From contig CM041465.1 in the NCBI GenBank assembly GCA_023213395.1, forward strand, positions 96,107,741 to 96,171,740: DNA of 64,000 nt, in the 5' to 3' direction. The notes beneath the pieces are model-generated. The model worked only from the letters and a program-made list of their open reading frames with translations. It did not search any database and had not been told where the DNA came from. Both the position numbers and the translations under genes were made by a program. Origin of the DNA: Cycas panzhihuaensis. Lineage: Eukaryota; Cycadophyta. Positions 36,995 to 51,130 of the stretch are shown here, one piece after another; position 1 is the stretch's first letter, and every line of letters begins with the position of its first letter.

Positions 36995-37724
36995 CATTAG
37001 AGAGTAGGAGATACCAGTTTTGACTTGGGAAAGCACCAGACCTCTAGGGAGTCACCATATGTTACCACATGATTATATCCCTCCCTGTAAGGATTTTAGC
37101 TTCCTATAGATGATGTACCATACCATTTGTATGATATGACACATTATGATTTTATGTATATAGATGGGGCCATTGGTGCCCCATTTGATATATGATGATG
37201 TGTGTGATGACACATGATGATGGATGATGTTGCATTCGCTTTTATATATATATATATATTTATGTGTATATATGTGAGGGTGCACGGATGCATGAGGGGC
37301 TATAGATTATGATGTTTTGAGTTAATTAATACATGGTTTGTGTTTGAGGTTTGTTTGGGTTGCACGCACTTCCTTTCATGTAGGGCTACATTCTTAGTAA
37401 GTGCACACATGATCACCATGAGCATCAGCGATGGACATACGTGAGGCTAGGGGATAGGGGGGCATATATATCCACATAGGAGCATAGCAGAATATGCAAA
37501 GGAAGCACTAGCGAAAAAGGGAGTGATGATCCTCCAACATGCCACCCTAGTTGGGGACTGTTTTTGGGCTTAGGATCAACAGGGACAACACACCTAATTA
37601 GGACGACAGGGCCCCCAAAGGGAGAGGACAAGCGATTCCGTGGGAGGAACCCAGAAGAAGCTAGGAGGTCACCCTAAACTACCATTCTACCTGTGACTAG
37701 GAGGAATGAGGATATGCCTAGGGT
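36995..37724. other. Element B: region behind the antisense gene
   Basis: Matches C at 20543-21198 in part, with a short TA run near 37240-37258. No coding domain seen. Confidence 0.45.
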
Positions 37725-37742
37725 GGTAGTTTAGGCTCATTT
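37725..37742 (-). promoter_or_regulatory. Conserved post-integrase motif (element B copy)
   Basis: AAATGAGCCTAAACTACC on the - strand, identical to C, although the integrase that should precede it is missing in B. The deletion edge lies just to the right, near 37760-37800. Confidence 0.65.
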
Positions 37743-37776
37743 CAAAGTGCAATGAAAAGGGAGAGGTGTGCCTAGC

Positions 37777-39060
37777 CTACACAGGAGTAGGGATAGTCAC
37801 ACATAAAATAGGAGATAGGTGACGAAGGATAGGCCCCGTGTGGCTAGGCCTATAAGAAAACTTGTTATGGTTGGAACCAGATGAGTGTGATGGATATAAC
37901 ATGTAAGAGATCATGTGGTAAGGTTGCATCTGAGTAGGAGCGGCTCTGGTCCTGGGTGAGGATCTAGAGCGTGAAGAAGAAGCACCTCTACAAGTGGCTC
38001 GTCGAGGCAGACGCCTACATGAAATCACTCGGGGAGGGAAAGAAGGTGAAAGAAGTGACTGGTTCAGAACTAGCATCTTAGGAGCCAATGTAGAATGAGG
38101 AGAAGAGGGAACATAAGATTTGGATATCTCCCTAGGTATGCATGAAACCAGGGTGACATGCCAAGGAGGGGGCTTATAACCCTCACTATCCAACTCAGAA
38201 TCACCCATGATGGCTAAGTAACCATAATTACCTACACCAATAGGGGTAAACCTGACTAAGTTTAGCTCATGACAAGGCATAGGTTCCAATTGATGAAGGT
38301 TGGCCTCTTAAAACTGAGGCCCCACAGAAGGGATAGCCTCCTTAGGATCACTATCTCCATCATTGAAGATAACTTGGCAGGCTGGATGAGAAGTGTGAGA
38401 TGGCATAGGCTCATAGGCGACAACCTTAACTCGTCCTTCATGGACAAATTTAAGTTGCCTCTAATGTGAAGAGTATATTGCTCACATTTGGTCAAGCCAT
38501 GGTCGGCCCAATAAGAGGTTGTACTCCACAGTGATATCAAGTACAACAACTTCAACAAAAATGGTCTTCCCTCCTAAGGTAAGGGAAATGGAGACTATCC
38601 CTAAATGGGACTTCTCAGTCTTATCATACCCTTGGCATTTCCAAGGAACAGACTCAAGAGCTACTATGCCCAGCTCCTTGAGCATGCGCACAGGCATAGC
38701 ATTAACTGAGGAGCCATTATCTACGATGGTCCTCTTTATAATAAAATTAGGAGTGTCAATAAAAATGACAAATGGGTATTGTAAAAGCTTCTCCCATTCA
38801 CTGGGAGATGGGAGATCTTAGGGATTGAATGAGATGATAGGTGATCCATGAGAGGTAGCACCTACTGCATAGATGGAAGCATCTTGTTGGCCAAGAGCTT
38901 CAAGAAGAAGAGTGTGTTGCTTAAGATAACTTCTCAAGACATCCATCAAGGACATCCCCGTGGTGACAGTGTTAAGCTCATCAATGATAGAGAAGGACTT
39001 CCCCTTCACAGTAGGTTGGGGAAGATCCCTTTGAAAATCGTAATGGCCAAGATGCACGAG
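37777..39060 (-). pseudogene. Element B: protease remnant and truncated linker
   Basis: Sense reading: GMSLMDVLRSY (near 38960), IVDNGSSVNAM (near 38720), CQGYDKTEKSHLG, YNLLLGRPWLDQM (near 38500), then the linker (VRFTPIGVGNYGYLA) that in C leads to RT. In B the linker runs instead into sequence next to the post-integrase motif: RT, RNase H and integrase, about 3 kb in C, are absent. A frameshift separates protease and linker. Confidence 0.78.
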
Positions 39061-39239
39061 AATAGTCTTATGAAGTATAGGGACTTGTAGAGGAGAGACC
39101 TCCAGAAGAGGATCAAGATGAGATATGGATAAAGAGGTGTCGTTCGCCTCTTTGATTGCTTAAGACTAGGTTAGAGCATACAATGGAGTAGTCTCAAGCA
39201 ACTAAATGACCTTATATCCCTTGTTTCAAGATCATGAAG

Positions 39240-41600
39240 GTGAAGGAGTACGATGATCAAGGGAACCCAAGGAAGAGGATGAATTCCTCGCACCCTTCCC
39301 TTTAACTTGTGAAGGACAAGGGTTTAGGGATCTTCCTTAGTTCTAGTTGTTCTTTTTTTTATGGTTATAATTATGTTCCCTATGTTTGGGGAAGGGATCT
39401 CTATAAATGAGCTAGTTTAGTTTAGGCCTAGACGCCCATTTGGGGAAAAAATCACGTTGCAAGGCAGCTCCAAGACGCTAGGCCAAGTACTATGAATCTT
39501 CGTGGAAGCATTCTCCATGGATGGAGCACCATTTCTTCTTAAGGAAGGAATTGGGTTTCCTTGCTTGAGAGGACTGGGTGTTGCCACCCTTAAAAGGAGT
39601 ATTTTGGGAAGCCTGGTGGACTGGCTTATGAGATGTGGGGGATGAAGGAGCTTGGAGTTTGAGCTCCTTCATAGTACATTTGAATGAACGTATGGCTAAA
39701 GTGAGAGGATCTAAGGTCTTCTTGGTAGAATGAGAAGAGGACCTAGCAGGTTGCTAGGTTTTAGTTTCTCGTGGTGGTGGACGTGCCTCATGTCATTATG
39801 AGGGCTTTAGAGGCTTCTTGAGTCCAGCCTGGATCTCTATGGCCTCGAGTGCCAAGCACTTTACTATGGAGGAGATACACATAGTAAACCCATCTTAAGG
39901 ACTTTAATGTGGACTTCTAGGTGAAGGGCATTGACAAAGAGATCCCTCTTCAACTCCTCAGGCAAAATTGCCTTGGTGGAATGAAGAAGGTCATGGAAAC
40001 GTCTCACAAAGTCACGATTCACTTCATTGTGACCTTAATTAAGAGACAAAAAGGATTTCATCCCACTCTCAAATGGACAAGCAACATCACAATAATTAAC
40101 GAATTCATCCACGAGCTGCTGGAATGAAAAAATAGAATGTGCAAATAGGTGATAAAACCACTTGAGGGCATCACCTTGAAGGGATCATAGAAAAAGCTTC
40201 ATGAGAATGTGATCGTAGGCCCAGTAGTCAATACATACCATCGAAAAACTATGGACATGCTCTACTAGGTCCTGCAACAAAGTCCCATCGGATTTGGGGA
40301 CTTAAGAGGGTGAAGTGGTAAGTTAGTTCTTAACACCTCGATAGATAAGGACGTTGATCGATAGTCCATAAAGGGGCATGCCCTTGACTGGACCATGGTG
40401 TCAATAGAAGCTGGAAACGATGGTCAATAAGGCTACCTAAATCCTCCTTGGAGGGTTTGGTTTGAAAGAGGATACTGTCCTCCCACTATCTGGTGAGAAG
40501 GCACGAATCCCACATTCGAAGAAACATGCATAGAAGTAGATGGGTGAGATGTACCCATCCCTTTTAGAGAGAATTCTCTTTGTTTAGAAGAAGCTTGAGG
40601 GAAAATGCCTTGGGAGGGAGTTGATACTCCTTGCAAAAGTGCAATGTGAGGTGCCACACAGGATGGCAGAAATGAGGTGTGAGGGACTAGATTTTACCCA
40701 TATGGGCTACCTGTGGATGGCGTGACCCCATAAGGGTGCAAAGGGTCTACCCCATAAGTAAGTAGGGAGTTCCCTTTACCGTGCCCCCACAGTTGATTGG
40801 TATAACTAGGAGGCACATAGAGAGAAGAGTCCCTAGATTGGTGTAGGGAGTATGTAGGGGCAGGCCCCACGTGACTAGAGGTAGGAGGACATGCAGGTCC
40901 CCTAGGTCTAGTAGGTGATGGATAAACGATGGTGGGAGGAGGGCTAGTCATTTAACTAGATAGGGGCATGCTCAACCTGAGTTAAGAAGAAGACATACCC
41001 TAAGTGGTTCCCAAGGAATACACACCTTAGGGAGAAGAGGAGAAGGTGAGAGGTAGGCTCATTGTAGGTAAGGAAATCGAATGGGATAAGCGAGGTGAAG
41101 GAGACATAAAAGAAGGAAGCATAATGCTTCATAAGACATTCTCAAACCACTTAGGGTGTGGTTGGAGATGTGCGGCTTAGAAACATTGACTTAAGGCTTA
41201 TACTACATCAGCGGGAGGGGTATCCACCTGATCGTAAGAGGTGGAAGGAACCTTGTATGAAGTGGACCCTATAAGATGATCCTCACGGGGCTCACCATAA
41301 TGGTGGTGAAACTCTAAAGGAGACAAAGGCTCTACTTCATGAGTAGAGGAATGGTGAGATTGCCGGTGTTACTAGTCACCTGGATAAAAGATGGGATCCT
41401 CACTTCCTTAGGTGGATACTTGGAAGGAAGTAGAGAGCACAAGGGAATCATACACATAAGCATGGTATGTCCAATCTGAAAGAGATCCTTCCATAATCAA
41501 ATCAGGATCTGATATAGGAAGGGAATGATATGAGGGTTCTTCTAACAGTAGAGTTAGACCTCATAAGCGACGTGAGAATCATCACATGCAAGTTTTGCCT
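39240..41600 (-). pseudogene. Element B: gag remnant
   Basis: Collinear with C's gag. N-terminal part near 41590-40700 (SRRLRGL, later YTNQLWGHGKG and GVDPLHPYGVTP), the gag domain near 40350-39900 in broken frames, and the zinc-knuckle region with KKWCSIHGECFHEDS near 39520. Stops and frameshifts throughout. Confidence 0.75.
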
Positions 41601-41727
41601 ATGTGATAAAAGAAAAGAGAAATAAGGTAGTGCACACATTGGGGGCTGCCCAACAAGAACAAAAGGGAAAGCTACTAAGAGGAAGTAGCACTAATAGGAA
41701 GGGAGAAAGACTAATTCCCTTATGGCA

Positions 41728-41747
41728 GGTCCCCAGTATGGTCTCAA
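41728..41747 (-). promoter_or_regulatory. Element B tRNA primer-binding site
   Basis: TTGAGACCATACTGGGGACC on the - strand, one base after the 5' LTR; a slightly decayed form of C's site. Confidence 0.65.
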
Positions 41748-41748
41748 G

Positions 41749-44700
41749 TGGGATCATGTCTATGGGATGGTAACTACACCTAGTTAGGATTAGGTTGGTT
41801 AATGGAAGGCTCTGAAATAAAGAGTCAATTCAACAAGTGAAGGGAATCACCCGCATAGGGCATCTATGTGTCGAAACACAGGTTCAGGACCCACAAATGG
41901 CGCATAACTTTCATCTAAGTAACTTAGTTTTGGTTTTGGGGGTAGCACAAGTGAGGGATATCCTCAGTTTCTTGAGTAACCTCAAAATATAGGTCTTCCT
42001 TCCCTTGGATGGTTAGAAGGGAAGGGCAAGACCCAACGAGAGGATGGATAGAGTATATGTAGCCAACTGGTGCAGGAGGTACACGCCCATAAGGGTGGTG
42101 TTAAATAACCTCATGCATGGGACCAACCCAAAATAGAAGGTGTCAAGATTATTAAGTTGGTATGAATGTGATGGGGTTAGAGGAGGGTGTACCAGAGGAT
42201 GAATCCTCCTTGAACTAACTAACCTAAAGTGAGTTCGGAGGAGATAAGGGCAATGGCAGAATGAGCTCTCACCATCCTATAAGTGAAGGAGTCTACCTTT
42301 GATGTGTAATAGTGAAATGGTGTTTAATTAACTATATGTGCAAACAAGAGATAAAAGAAACAACAAATATACTCTCTCTCATTCTTTTTTCAAATGTGAA
42401 CCCTCACTCTCTTTTTACTTTAAATAAGAAATAAAGGGAAATGATGGAGGCAATCCAATCTAGCACAAAACATGCATGCTAAAGATGCAAAACCTAAGAG
42501 GTTGTATGCAATCGAATGGAAAGAGGAAGGGGATATCTCCTATCCCGTGCTCTTTCCTAAAATGTAAGTGTAGCATGCATATGTAAAAAAGAAGGTACAA
42601 ATTAGTTCCTTTTTCTCCTTTTCCTTTATGTTTTTATTATGCAAACATGCAAACCTAAAAGGTAAGAAAAGAAGAGAGATAAGAAAAGAGGAGGGCGGCA
42701 TACCTGGAAAGTTATGCGACTGAAACAAGGTTGTTGTCTTATGCCACACTTGCTTCTCCTTTTCCTTCCCCCAACACGTAGGTAATGTAGAGCGATAGCA
42801 TTGGGGCTCCCTTACCTTCCCTGAATTGCAAAGAAAAGGCAAGAGAAAACAAAAAGAAAGTCTATGCTAGAAGCAGAAAAGACCAAGGAAAATAAGGGTA
42901 AGAGACGTACTAGGATTGAAATGTTTCATCCTTCTCTATGAGCGACTTAGTAAAACCTGCAATCACAAATGTTCTCTACCCTTTTCCAAGGGGCTCCTAG
43001 AGTGCCAAATAAATATATATACGTAGTTGCAAAATGCTAAGAATGTTGTAAGTAAAAGCACTTTAAATCAAGTAAATTCCCAACCAAGGAAACAAATTCC
43101 AATCTCCTCAAAAGCAAGTGACACAAGATAAAGGACGTGGATGGTTAGCCTCAGAATGGCTAACCCTCTAATGAGCACACCTCCACACTGCCTCTAAACA
43201 TAGGAACAACAAGTTGGGATCACCTAATTAAAGCAAATGATGAGAGAAACAAATAGCATATGGTTTGTAAATACCATCTATATTGAAAGTGTTACTATGT
43301 GCAGCAATTTTCAACTTTGATCAAGCCAAGACCCAAAGTCAATATGTGATACTACTCGGGGCTAGAAAATCTGCCCAAGTGAGGTGCTCAGGCTTGGAAC
43401 CAGTGTAGCAAGAGGCTACATACATTCATACCAGTGATTGCCTCTTTCTGGGAACTCCCTGGTAGACCAAGAAAGGCACAAGAGAAGGAGAGGAAAAGTG
43501 GAGAAGGGGGTTTCCCTTGAGGAGCAGGCCTAGTTAGGTATGGAACCCACCTTGGCTCCTTTCTCTCACTCTTTGAGGACCTCTCCTCATAGCCTCCTTA
43601 GAGAAACCAGGAGAAAGTAGGAAGGTAATGTGGATAGAAAAGGAGAAATGGAGGGAATGCCTCCTATACGTACTGGAAAGTTGTAAAATGAAAGATATAC
43701 CAAATGATCCAATCTCTTTTAAGGAAGTTTAAAAGGAAAAAACATGAGGTGGTACCTACTGGGCTGGATTAGTAATAGGTCTGCCTGAGAAAATAGTAGG
43801 AAATGATAGATCTATGGTGCTTACAGGTGGATCCCTATGAGCACTATGAAACCTAGAGAGAATCTTGCTAAAACTTGTTGATAGAGCGTGGAGGTAAGAC
43901 TTGGAGCATATCCTTACTTTGAGAAGCTTGTCCACGAGCTTGCTATCGTGGATCTAAGCTAGAGGAGGAAAATCTCAGTCTAGAACATAGGAATCTCAGA
44001 TGTTGTAGGGCGTTCTTGTAGAAAATTGCCTATGAAAGTAGGAGAAGAGAGGAGAGTATGTGGAAGAAGCGGAAGAAAATGAAGTTCTTTTGGGTTTTAT
44101 ACCTAACCCTAACTTAATTGGATGATTAGGGTTAGGCTAGGACTCAAGGGATGACTAAGCCATGTGGCAATTTTCTCAAAAAAGTGAAATTTTCCATGGC
44201 AGATTTAAAAAAATGATTTGTGATAGTTGCCCCATCGTAAACTTTATGGTACCGTAATATTTATTGCAGTTCAGTGACAGAAGCAAAAATGAGAGAAGAA
44301 CAGGTACTCGGGAGCCCTAAAGGAGGTCACACCAGGTCTAGGAGGGGTCAACCCTTTGTCCAGGTGTCTAGGGATAGTCATATAGAAAGGATGACCTAAA
44401 CCGGATGGGGTACTGGGGAGGTAGGGTTCCCAAGAAGCTAACAAATGGATAGGAATGTACCAATCATACCTAACAGGGTACTAAGAGCTATGATGTGGTA
44501 AAGAGGGTGTGAACGGATCACACGGGTTAGTTGTTGCTTGAGACAACATGGAGGTTCATAGAAGGGTTATGGAGTGACATGGGGATGCTTGTCCCATAGA
44601 TCATCCTAGGCTGAAAGAGTGTCAAGCAATATGATTAAGTAGCAGATACAAGATGATCACTTAAATGTATCAGTCAGTCGTGCAATAAAAGGATGCTTCG

Positions 44701-44800
44701 GTTTACCTCTCTAGAGAAGTAGTAAAGGTAAAGGATAGAAGCATACATGTACTTACCTAAGTCTACTTACCAAGAACCCATTCCTAGTAGCTAGGAAATA
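41749..44800 (-). mobile_element. Element B 5' LTR
   Basis: 3,052 bp. The sense strand starts at 44800 (TATTTCC) and ends at 41749 (GATCCCA). It carries the uninterrupted site where C inserted in the partner LTR (gttgt at 42501-42505). The outer flank gattc (44801-44805) is the right target duplication. A GGTACC motif lies at 44239-44257. Confidence 0.88.
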
Positions 44801-44805
44801 GATTC

Positions 44806-46734
<1,929 letters not shown>

Positions 46735-47043
46735 TAGGGATTATATCCCTTCTCATTTTGTTTATCTCTTGGCATTGTAAAATTTTTTTTTTTTAATATT
46801 ATGTTATTAGTTTGGTTCAGGGTAGGTAAGTGGTGCCCCTTACCTCAAAACATCTTGGTAGAAAAGTGGTTATAAGGCAATGTCAAGAAAAAGGATTCTC
46901 ATTGGTCACCTCTATCACAGGTACCTTTACCATCTTTCTCCTATCTCTATCTCTTGTTGTACATAAGCTCCATCTCTCTAGTTATGTATATCTTCTATTC
47001 CCTTTGTTTTCCTTTATTTAAAAGAAAGTGAGGAAAGGGAGAT

Positions 47044-47085
<42 letters not shown>

Positions 47086-47727
47086 GTAGAAAAGAAAGAA
47101 AGAGTTACATAATTTCATCCCTCTTCAAACTCCCCCCTTTGTCCTTTATTCCTCTTTATCTCGCTTTGAAACGATTACAAAGAAAAAATGAAAGAAGAGA
47201 GATTAAAAGAGAAAGAAAAGAGAGTGAGATTTGATATATCTTGTATATTGCTTTTGTTTTTCTACTTGATTGTTTCTTCTTTTTATAACATGTATATGAA
47301 CAACCCTCACTAAGAAAGAACCTTAAGTAGGATACATATTTACCTTTTAACATAAAATAAGACAAAGTAACAACCCAAACCCTTTTGTATTCTTCATCTA
47401 TCTTCTCCATTATGCCCTCTCCCTTCGAGAGGGTCCCTTTTGACCATCTACCATAAGAGGATAGGAGAAGCCCTACTTAGGCAATCGAGTAACTTGAGGA
47501 ATCTAAGCTACCCATATCCTATACACTTGTCTACTACTAAAACTTGTGGCCTTATATGTAAAGAAGGGAACACATGCTACATAAGTCCCAAATCTATGCC
47601 CAAGTAGCGCACGAATGCCATTTCTAGGCAAATAGGATCTATTCTACATCCCTTAGGCCCCACACCTTAGGCCTATCATCCACAGGTATGTAGTTGCATC
47701 TTGTTACCCCCAGTAAGTGTGCTTCCA
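46735..47727 (+). mobile_element. Element E 5' LTR, recognisable part
   Basis: Matches A's LTR at about 11990-12978: CTTCTCATTT...TTGGCATTGT, GGTAAGTGG, a GA tract, AACCTTAAGTAGGATA, and the end GCTTCCA. It ends one base before the primer site. The upstream ~1.6 kb expected from A could not be aligned, so the LTR is truncated or rearranged. Confidence 0.65.
47047..47080. repeat. (GA)n tract in element E LTR
   Basis: At the position matching 12426-12478 in A's LTR. Confidence 0.85.
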
Positions 47728-47728
47728 T

Positions 47729-47748
47729 TAGTGACCATACTAGGGACT
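47729..47748 (+). promoter_or_regulatory. Element E tRNA primer-binding site
   Basis: TAGTGACCATACTAGGGACT, two G-to-A changes from C's site, one base after the LTR end CCA. Confidence 0.75.
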
Positions 47749-47879
47749 CGCCAGTAAGGACACCTTAGGTTTCCTTTAGTTGCCTTATTCTACCCTCTTC
47801 TTCCTTCATAGGGTCTTATTAGGGCATTACATTATTCCATAACTCTCCTTTTAGATTTATTCTCCTACTTGTAAGGTTC

Positions 47880-50350
47880 TTAGGTAAAGATATGAATGTG
47901 ATGTTTCTCTCATTGCCTACATAGTCTCCTCCCTTTAGAAGTAGATCCATCTTACTCCCCTATTACTACATCTGACCAAGAGTCCCTAGTGGAGGGTTAC
48001 CCTTCTAATTAGGCTAGTGACCCTTGTGTTTCAAATTAGCCTCATTCCAAAGGGCCTTCCTCCTATTTTGATCTTACTTAAGTTGGTGAGGATCTTACCT
48101 ACTATCACATTGAAATAGTTAAAGGATGCTAAAACCCTTGATTGCTTCTTATGCATGTCATAGGAATCCATCAACCTAGGGATCCCGCTTCATGTTATGA
48201 AGGTGTTCCCCTAAACTATCCATCTTATTTTGATTAGTAAGGGAAGGTTTCCACCTCCCATGACCATTCACATGCTTCCTATAGGGACATAGTTAAAGCC
48301 TTATAGGAGTGCTCTGAGGTTGTAATTATGCAACCCCTCCCTAAGTGATTGCATAGGTTCCTTCAAACCTTAACTCCCCCATCTTCCATTGTTCCCCCTC
48401 CTTCATCTCTCTCTTCCACTTCCTTTACCTTGCAAGATGTAGTTCCAATAGGCCATGTTTCCACATGCAGCCCTCCTAGCCAACTGACCATTCTAAGTAT
48501 ACAAACCCCTCTAATGGGGGTAAGTATGCCCTCACTTTTGACAAATATAACCAAACCTATTACCACACCTACCCCTTATGATGCCTCGATTGTGCCCTTT
48601 CTTATAAGCCATACAGGATATAGGGGCACGACTTTCATCTATGTATGGCCACCACCCATGGGCCCTTCAATCTTTATCCCTCTAAGATACACATCTCAAC
48701 CCTAGGGGCATGGGGGATCAAATCCCCTTCTGACATATGGGGTTGATCCCCTTCATCCTTATGGGGTTACCCCTCCCCTTTGGGGTTTTTATGGTGGGTA
48801 AAACCCCATTTTCCATCCTACATCCTATCAACTTTGTTATATACCTCATGTAGGTACTTCCTCACATGTTTCTCTCTCCTCTCCTACAGGAGTGTCTCCT
48901 TGACCTTTGCACCCCCATGTGGCTTACCCTCAAGGTGTGGCAAGACCCCCTTGTCTACCTCTTTATTCAATGATCTCCCATGCAAGGCCCACTTGCTCAT
49001 GCCCACCAAGAGGGATATCCTACCCTCCTACCTCTTATGACCCTTTCTAATAAGGGAACTATCCCCATGACACCACCCCTTACTCACTATATGTAGGAGG
49101 TGGGCATCTATATTCAACATTCCCCCATTCTTATGTTGGTTTGTTGGCCCAATTAGGGACCCATCCTTTTGTTGACTATCAATCAACTCCTTTATCCATT
49201 AAGGTGTTAAGAACCAACTTGCCATCTCACCCTCCCAAGGTGCACAAATTTGAAAGTGCCTCTTCCCATGACCCAACAAATCATGTCAGAGTGTTTATCA
49301 TGGCATGCATAGATTATTAGGCTCATGATCACATTCCAATGAAGTTTTTTTCTCAATCCCTCTAGGAAGATACCCTTAAGTCATTCTATTGTATCCCTGC
49401 CCACTCCATTTACACCTTTGAATAACTAGTTATAAATTTATCAACTACTTTGATGTGGCTTAACCCTTTGAAAGTGGGGCCAAAGCCCTCTTATCACTTA
49501 AACAAGGCCACAAGGAGCTCAAATGTGACTTTGTGAGGCAATTCCATGACCTCCTCCACTCTTCTAAGGCAACTTTACCTAAACAGATGAAGAGGGATAT
49601 CTTTGTTAATGCCCTATGCCCCAAGGTACATGTGGAAGTCCTCAAGATGGGAGTAATGATGTGTAATTCTTCCATAATTAAATACTTGGCACTAGAAGCT
49701 ATTAAGATCCAAGCAAGTCTCAAGAAGCTCCTAAGGTAATCGCAACACCATGAGGTAGCCCCTCCACCACGCGACTAAAAGGGTTAGCAACAACCTCTAA
49801 GGGCTCTTACTAGTACAATTGATAAGACTATGGACCCTTGTACCTCTATCTTATATTCCTTTAAATATATAGTCTAGGATTTAAAGCTCTAACTAACCTA
49901 AGCTTCTTTAGAATTGCACTGACCTATGCACCAAATATCCCAAACTTTTCCACCTAAAGGTGGGAGTGCCCAAACTTCTTAAGGGATGAAGGCAAGACCT
50001 CCTCCTCAAAAGAAGTATTATTTCGTATATGGAGAATACTTACACGAGGATTCATAGTGTTGGTTGCAACACCCTGAGCTTGTACCATACTATGATTCCT
50101 CCTCTAAAAGGGCCTCTAAGCCCAACTTAGAGTAGCCTATTCACTAGGACCCCTTTCTAAAGCATGATGAATAAGATTAATCTACCCAAAGTAAGAGGGT
50201 AATAAATAGAAGGTACTATGTTACCCCTTAGACCAAGCAAAGGGGAAGGGACCAAGGGATCTGTCCCCTCTATTGATCCCAAGATCTCAATGCCCTTTAT
50301 CCTCTAAACCTAGTAACAAAGGGAAGAGGGTGATCCAAATGCTTGAGATA
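47880..50350 (+). pseudogene. Element E: gag remnant
   Basis: N-terminal Ser/Pro/Thr-rich part (open from 48349 to 48705, ending FIPLRYTSQP, matching C's YIPPGYTSQP), then GVDPLHPYGVTPP, the gag domain in two frames near 49200-49740 (FHDLLHSSKATLPKQMKRDI, NALCPKVHVEVLKMG), and a decayed zinc knuckle near 50010-50070 whose Cys and His positions are mostly lost. CpG is nearly absent. Confidence 0.78.
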
Positions 50351-50549
50351 ACTCAAGTGTACCCTGTCACATAATCTCAAGTTATAAAGGAGGCTGATAA
50401 AGCCTCCACCTCATAACAAAAACCTTCCATAGACCACCCACCTATAAAGATACCTATGGTCTCAAAGACCATCCTTATCCATCCTAGGCAATATGACTTC
50501 TGAAGAGTACTTCCTTAACCTACTAGGAAGGGGAAGGCATTCTCTATTA

Positions 50550-51130
50550 TCAAGGAGCTTCACATTATGTCTATAGGCATGTCCTTGATGGACATTGTGC
50601 AGAGTTATCCCAAGTAATGGGCTCTTCTTCTATAGGTCCTTGGTTAAAATGATGTCCCCATCTATTTTGTGGCCATGACCTCTCAAGGTTCACCCATTAT
50701 TTCTTTTGACCTAAGGGACCTTCCTTCTACCAGTGAGAGGGAGATCCATTGGAACTACCTTTTCACCATTACTATTAACACTCCTAAGTTTACTTTGAAG
50801 AGGATTGTTATAGACAATGGCTCTTCAATAAACACCATGCCCATATGAAAGGTAGAGGAGGTAGGTATAGGAGCTCTTGAATTAGTCCCATGGAGGTGCC
50901 AAGGTTATGATGGTAGTGAAAAGATACCCTTAGGAATGGTAACACTCCCACTTACCCTAGAAGACAAAATGGTGCAAAATGATATTATGGTCCTCGATAT
51001 TGATGTGGACTATAATCTCTTATTAGGTCACCCATGGCTTGACCAAATAGGAGCCATTTGCTCTTTTAGGTGAGGACAACTCAAGTTTGCTCATGGAGGG
51101 CAAATAAAGGTTGTCACCTAAGAACCTCCT
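50550..51130 (+). pseudogene. Element E: aspartic protease remnant
   Basis: MSIGMSLMDIVQSY leads in; IVIDNGSSINTMPI has the catalytic Asp codon at 50813-50815; CQGYDGSEKIPLG and YNLLLGHPWLDQIG (near 51017-51046) complete the domain. Scattered stops. Confidence 0.8.

Larger units (their letters stand above)
13291..44800 (-). mobile_element. Element B: Tat-type LTR retrotransposon, split by element C
   Basis: Bounded by a perfect 5-bp target duplication gattc (13286-13290 and 44801-44805). Its own sequence is 13291-14050 plus 30651-44800, about 14.9 kb. Order on the - strand: 5' LTR (41749-44800), primer site, gag, protease, a deletion where RT, RNase H and integrase should be, antisense mobile-domain gene, archaeal-type RNase H, polypurine tract, 3' LTR (interrupted by C). 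Without polymerase and integrase it could only have moved with help from another element, unless the deletion came after insertion. Confidence 0.85.
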
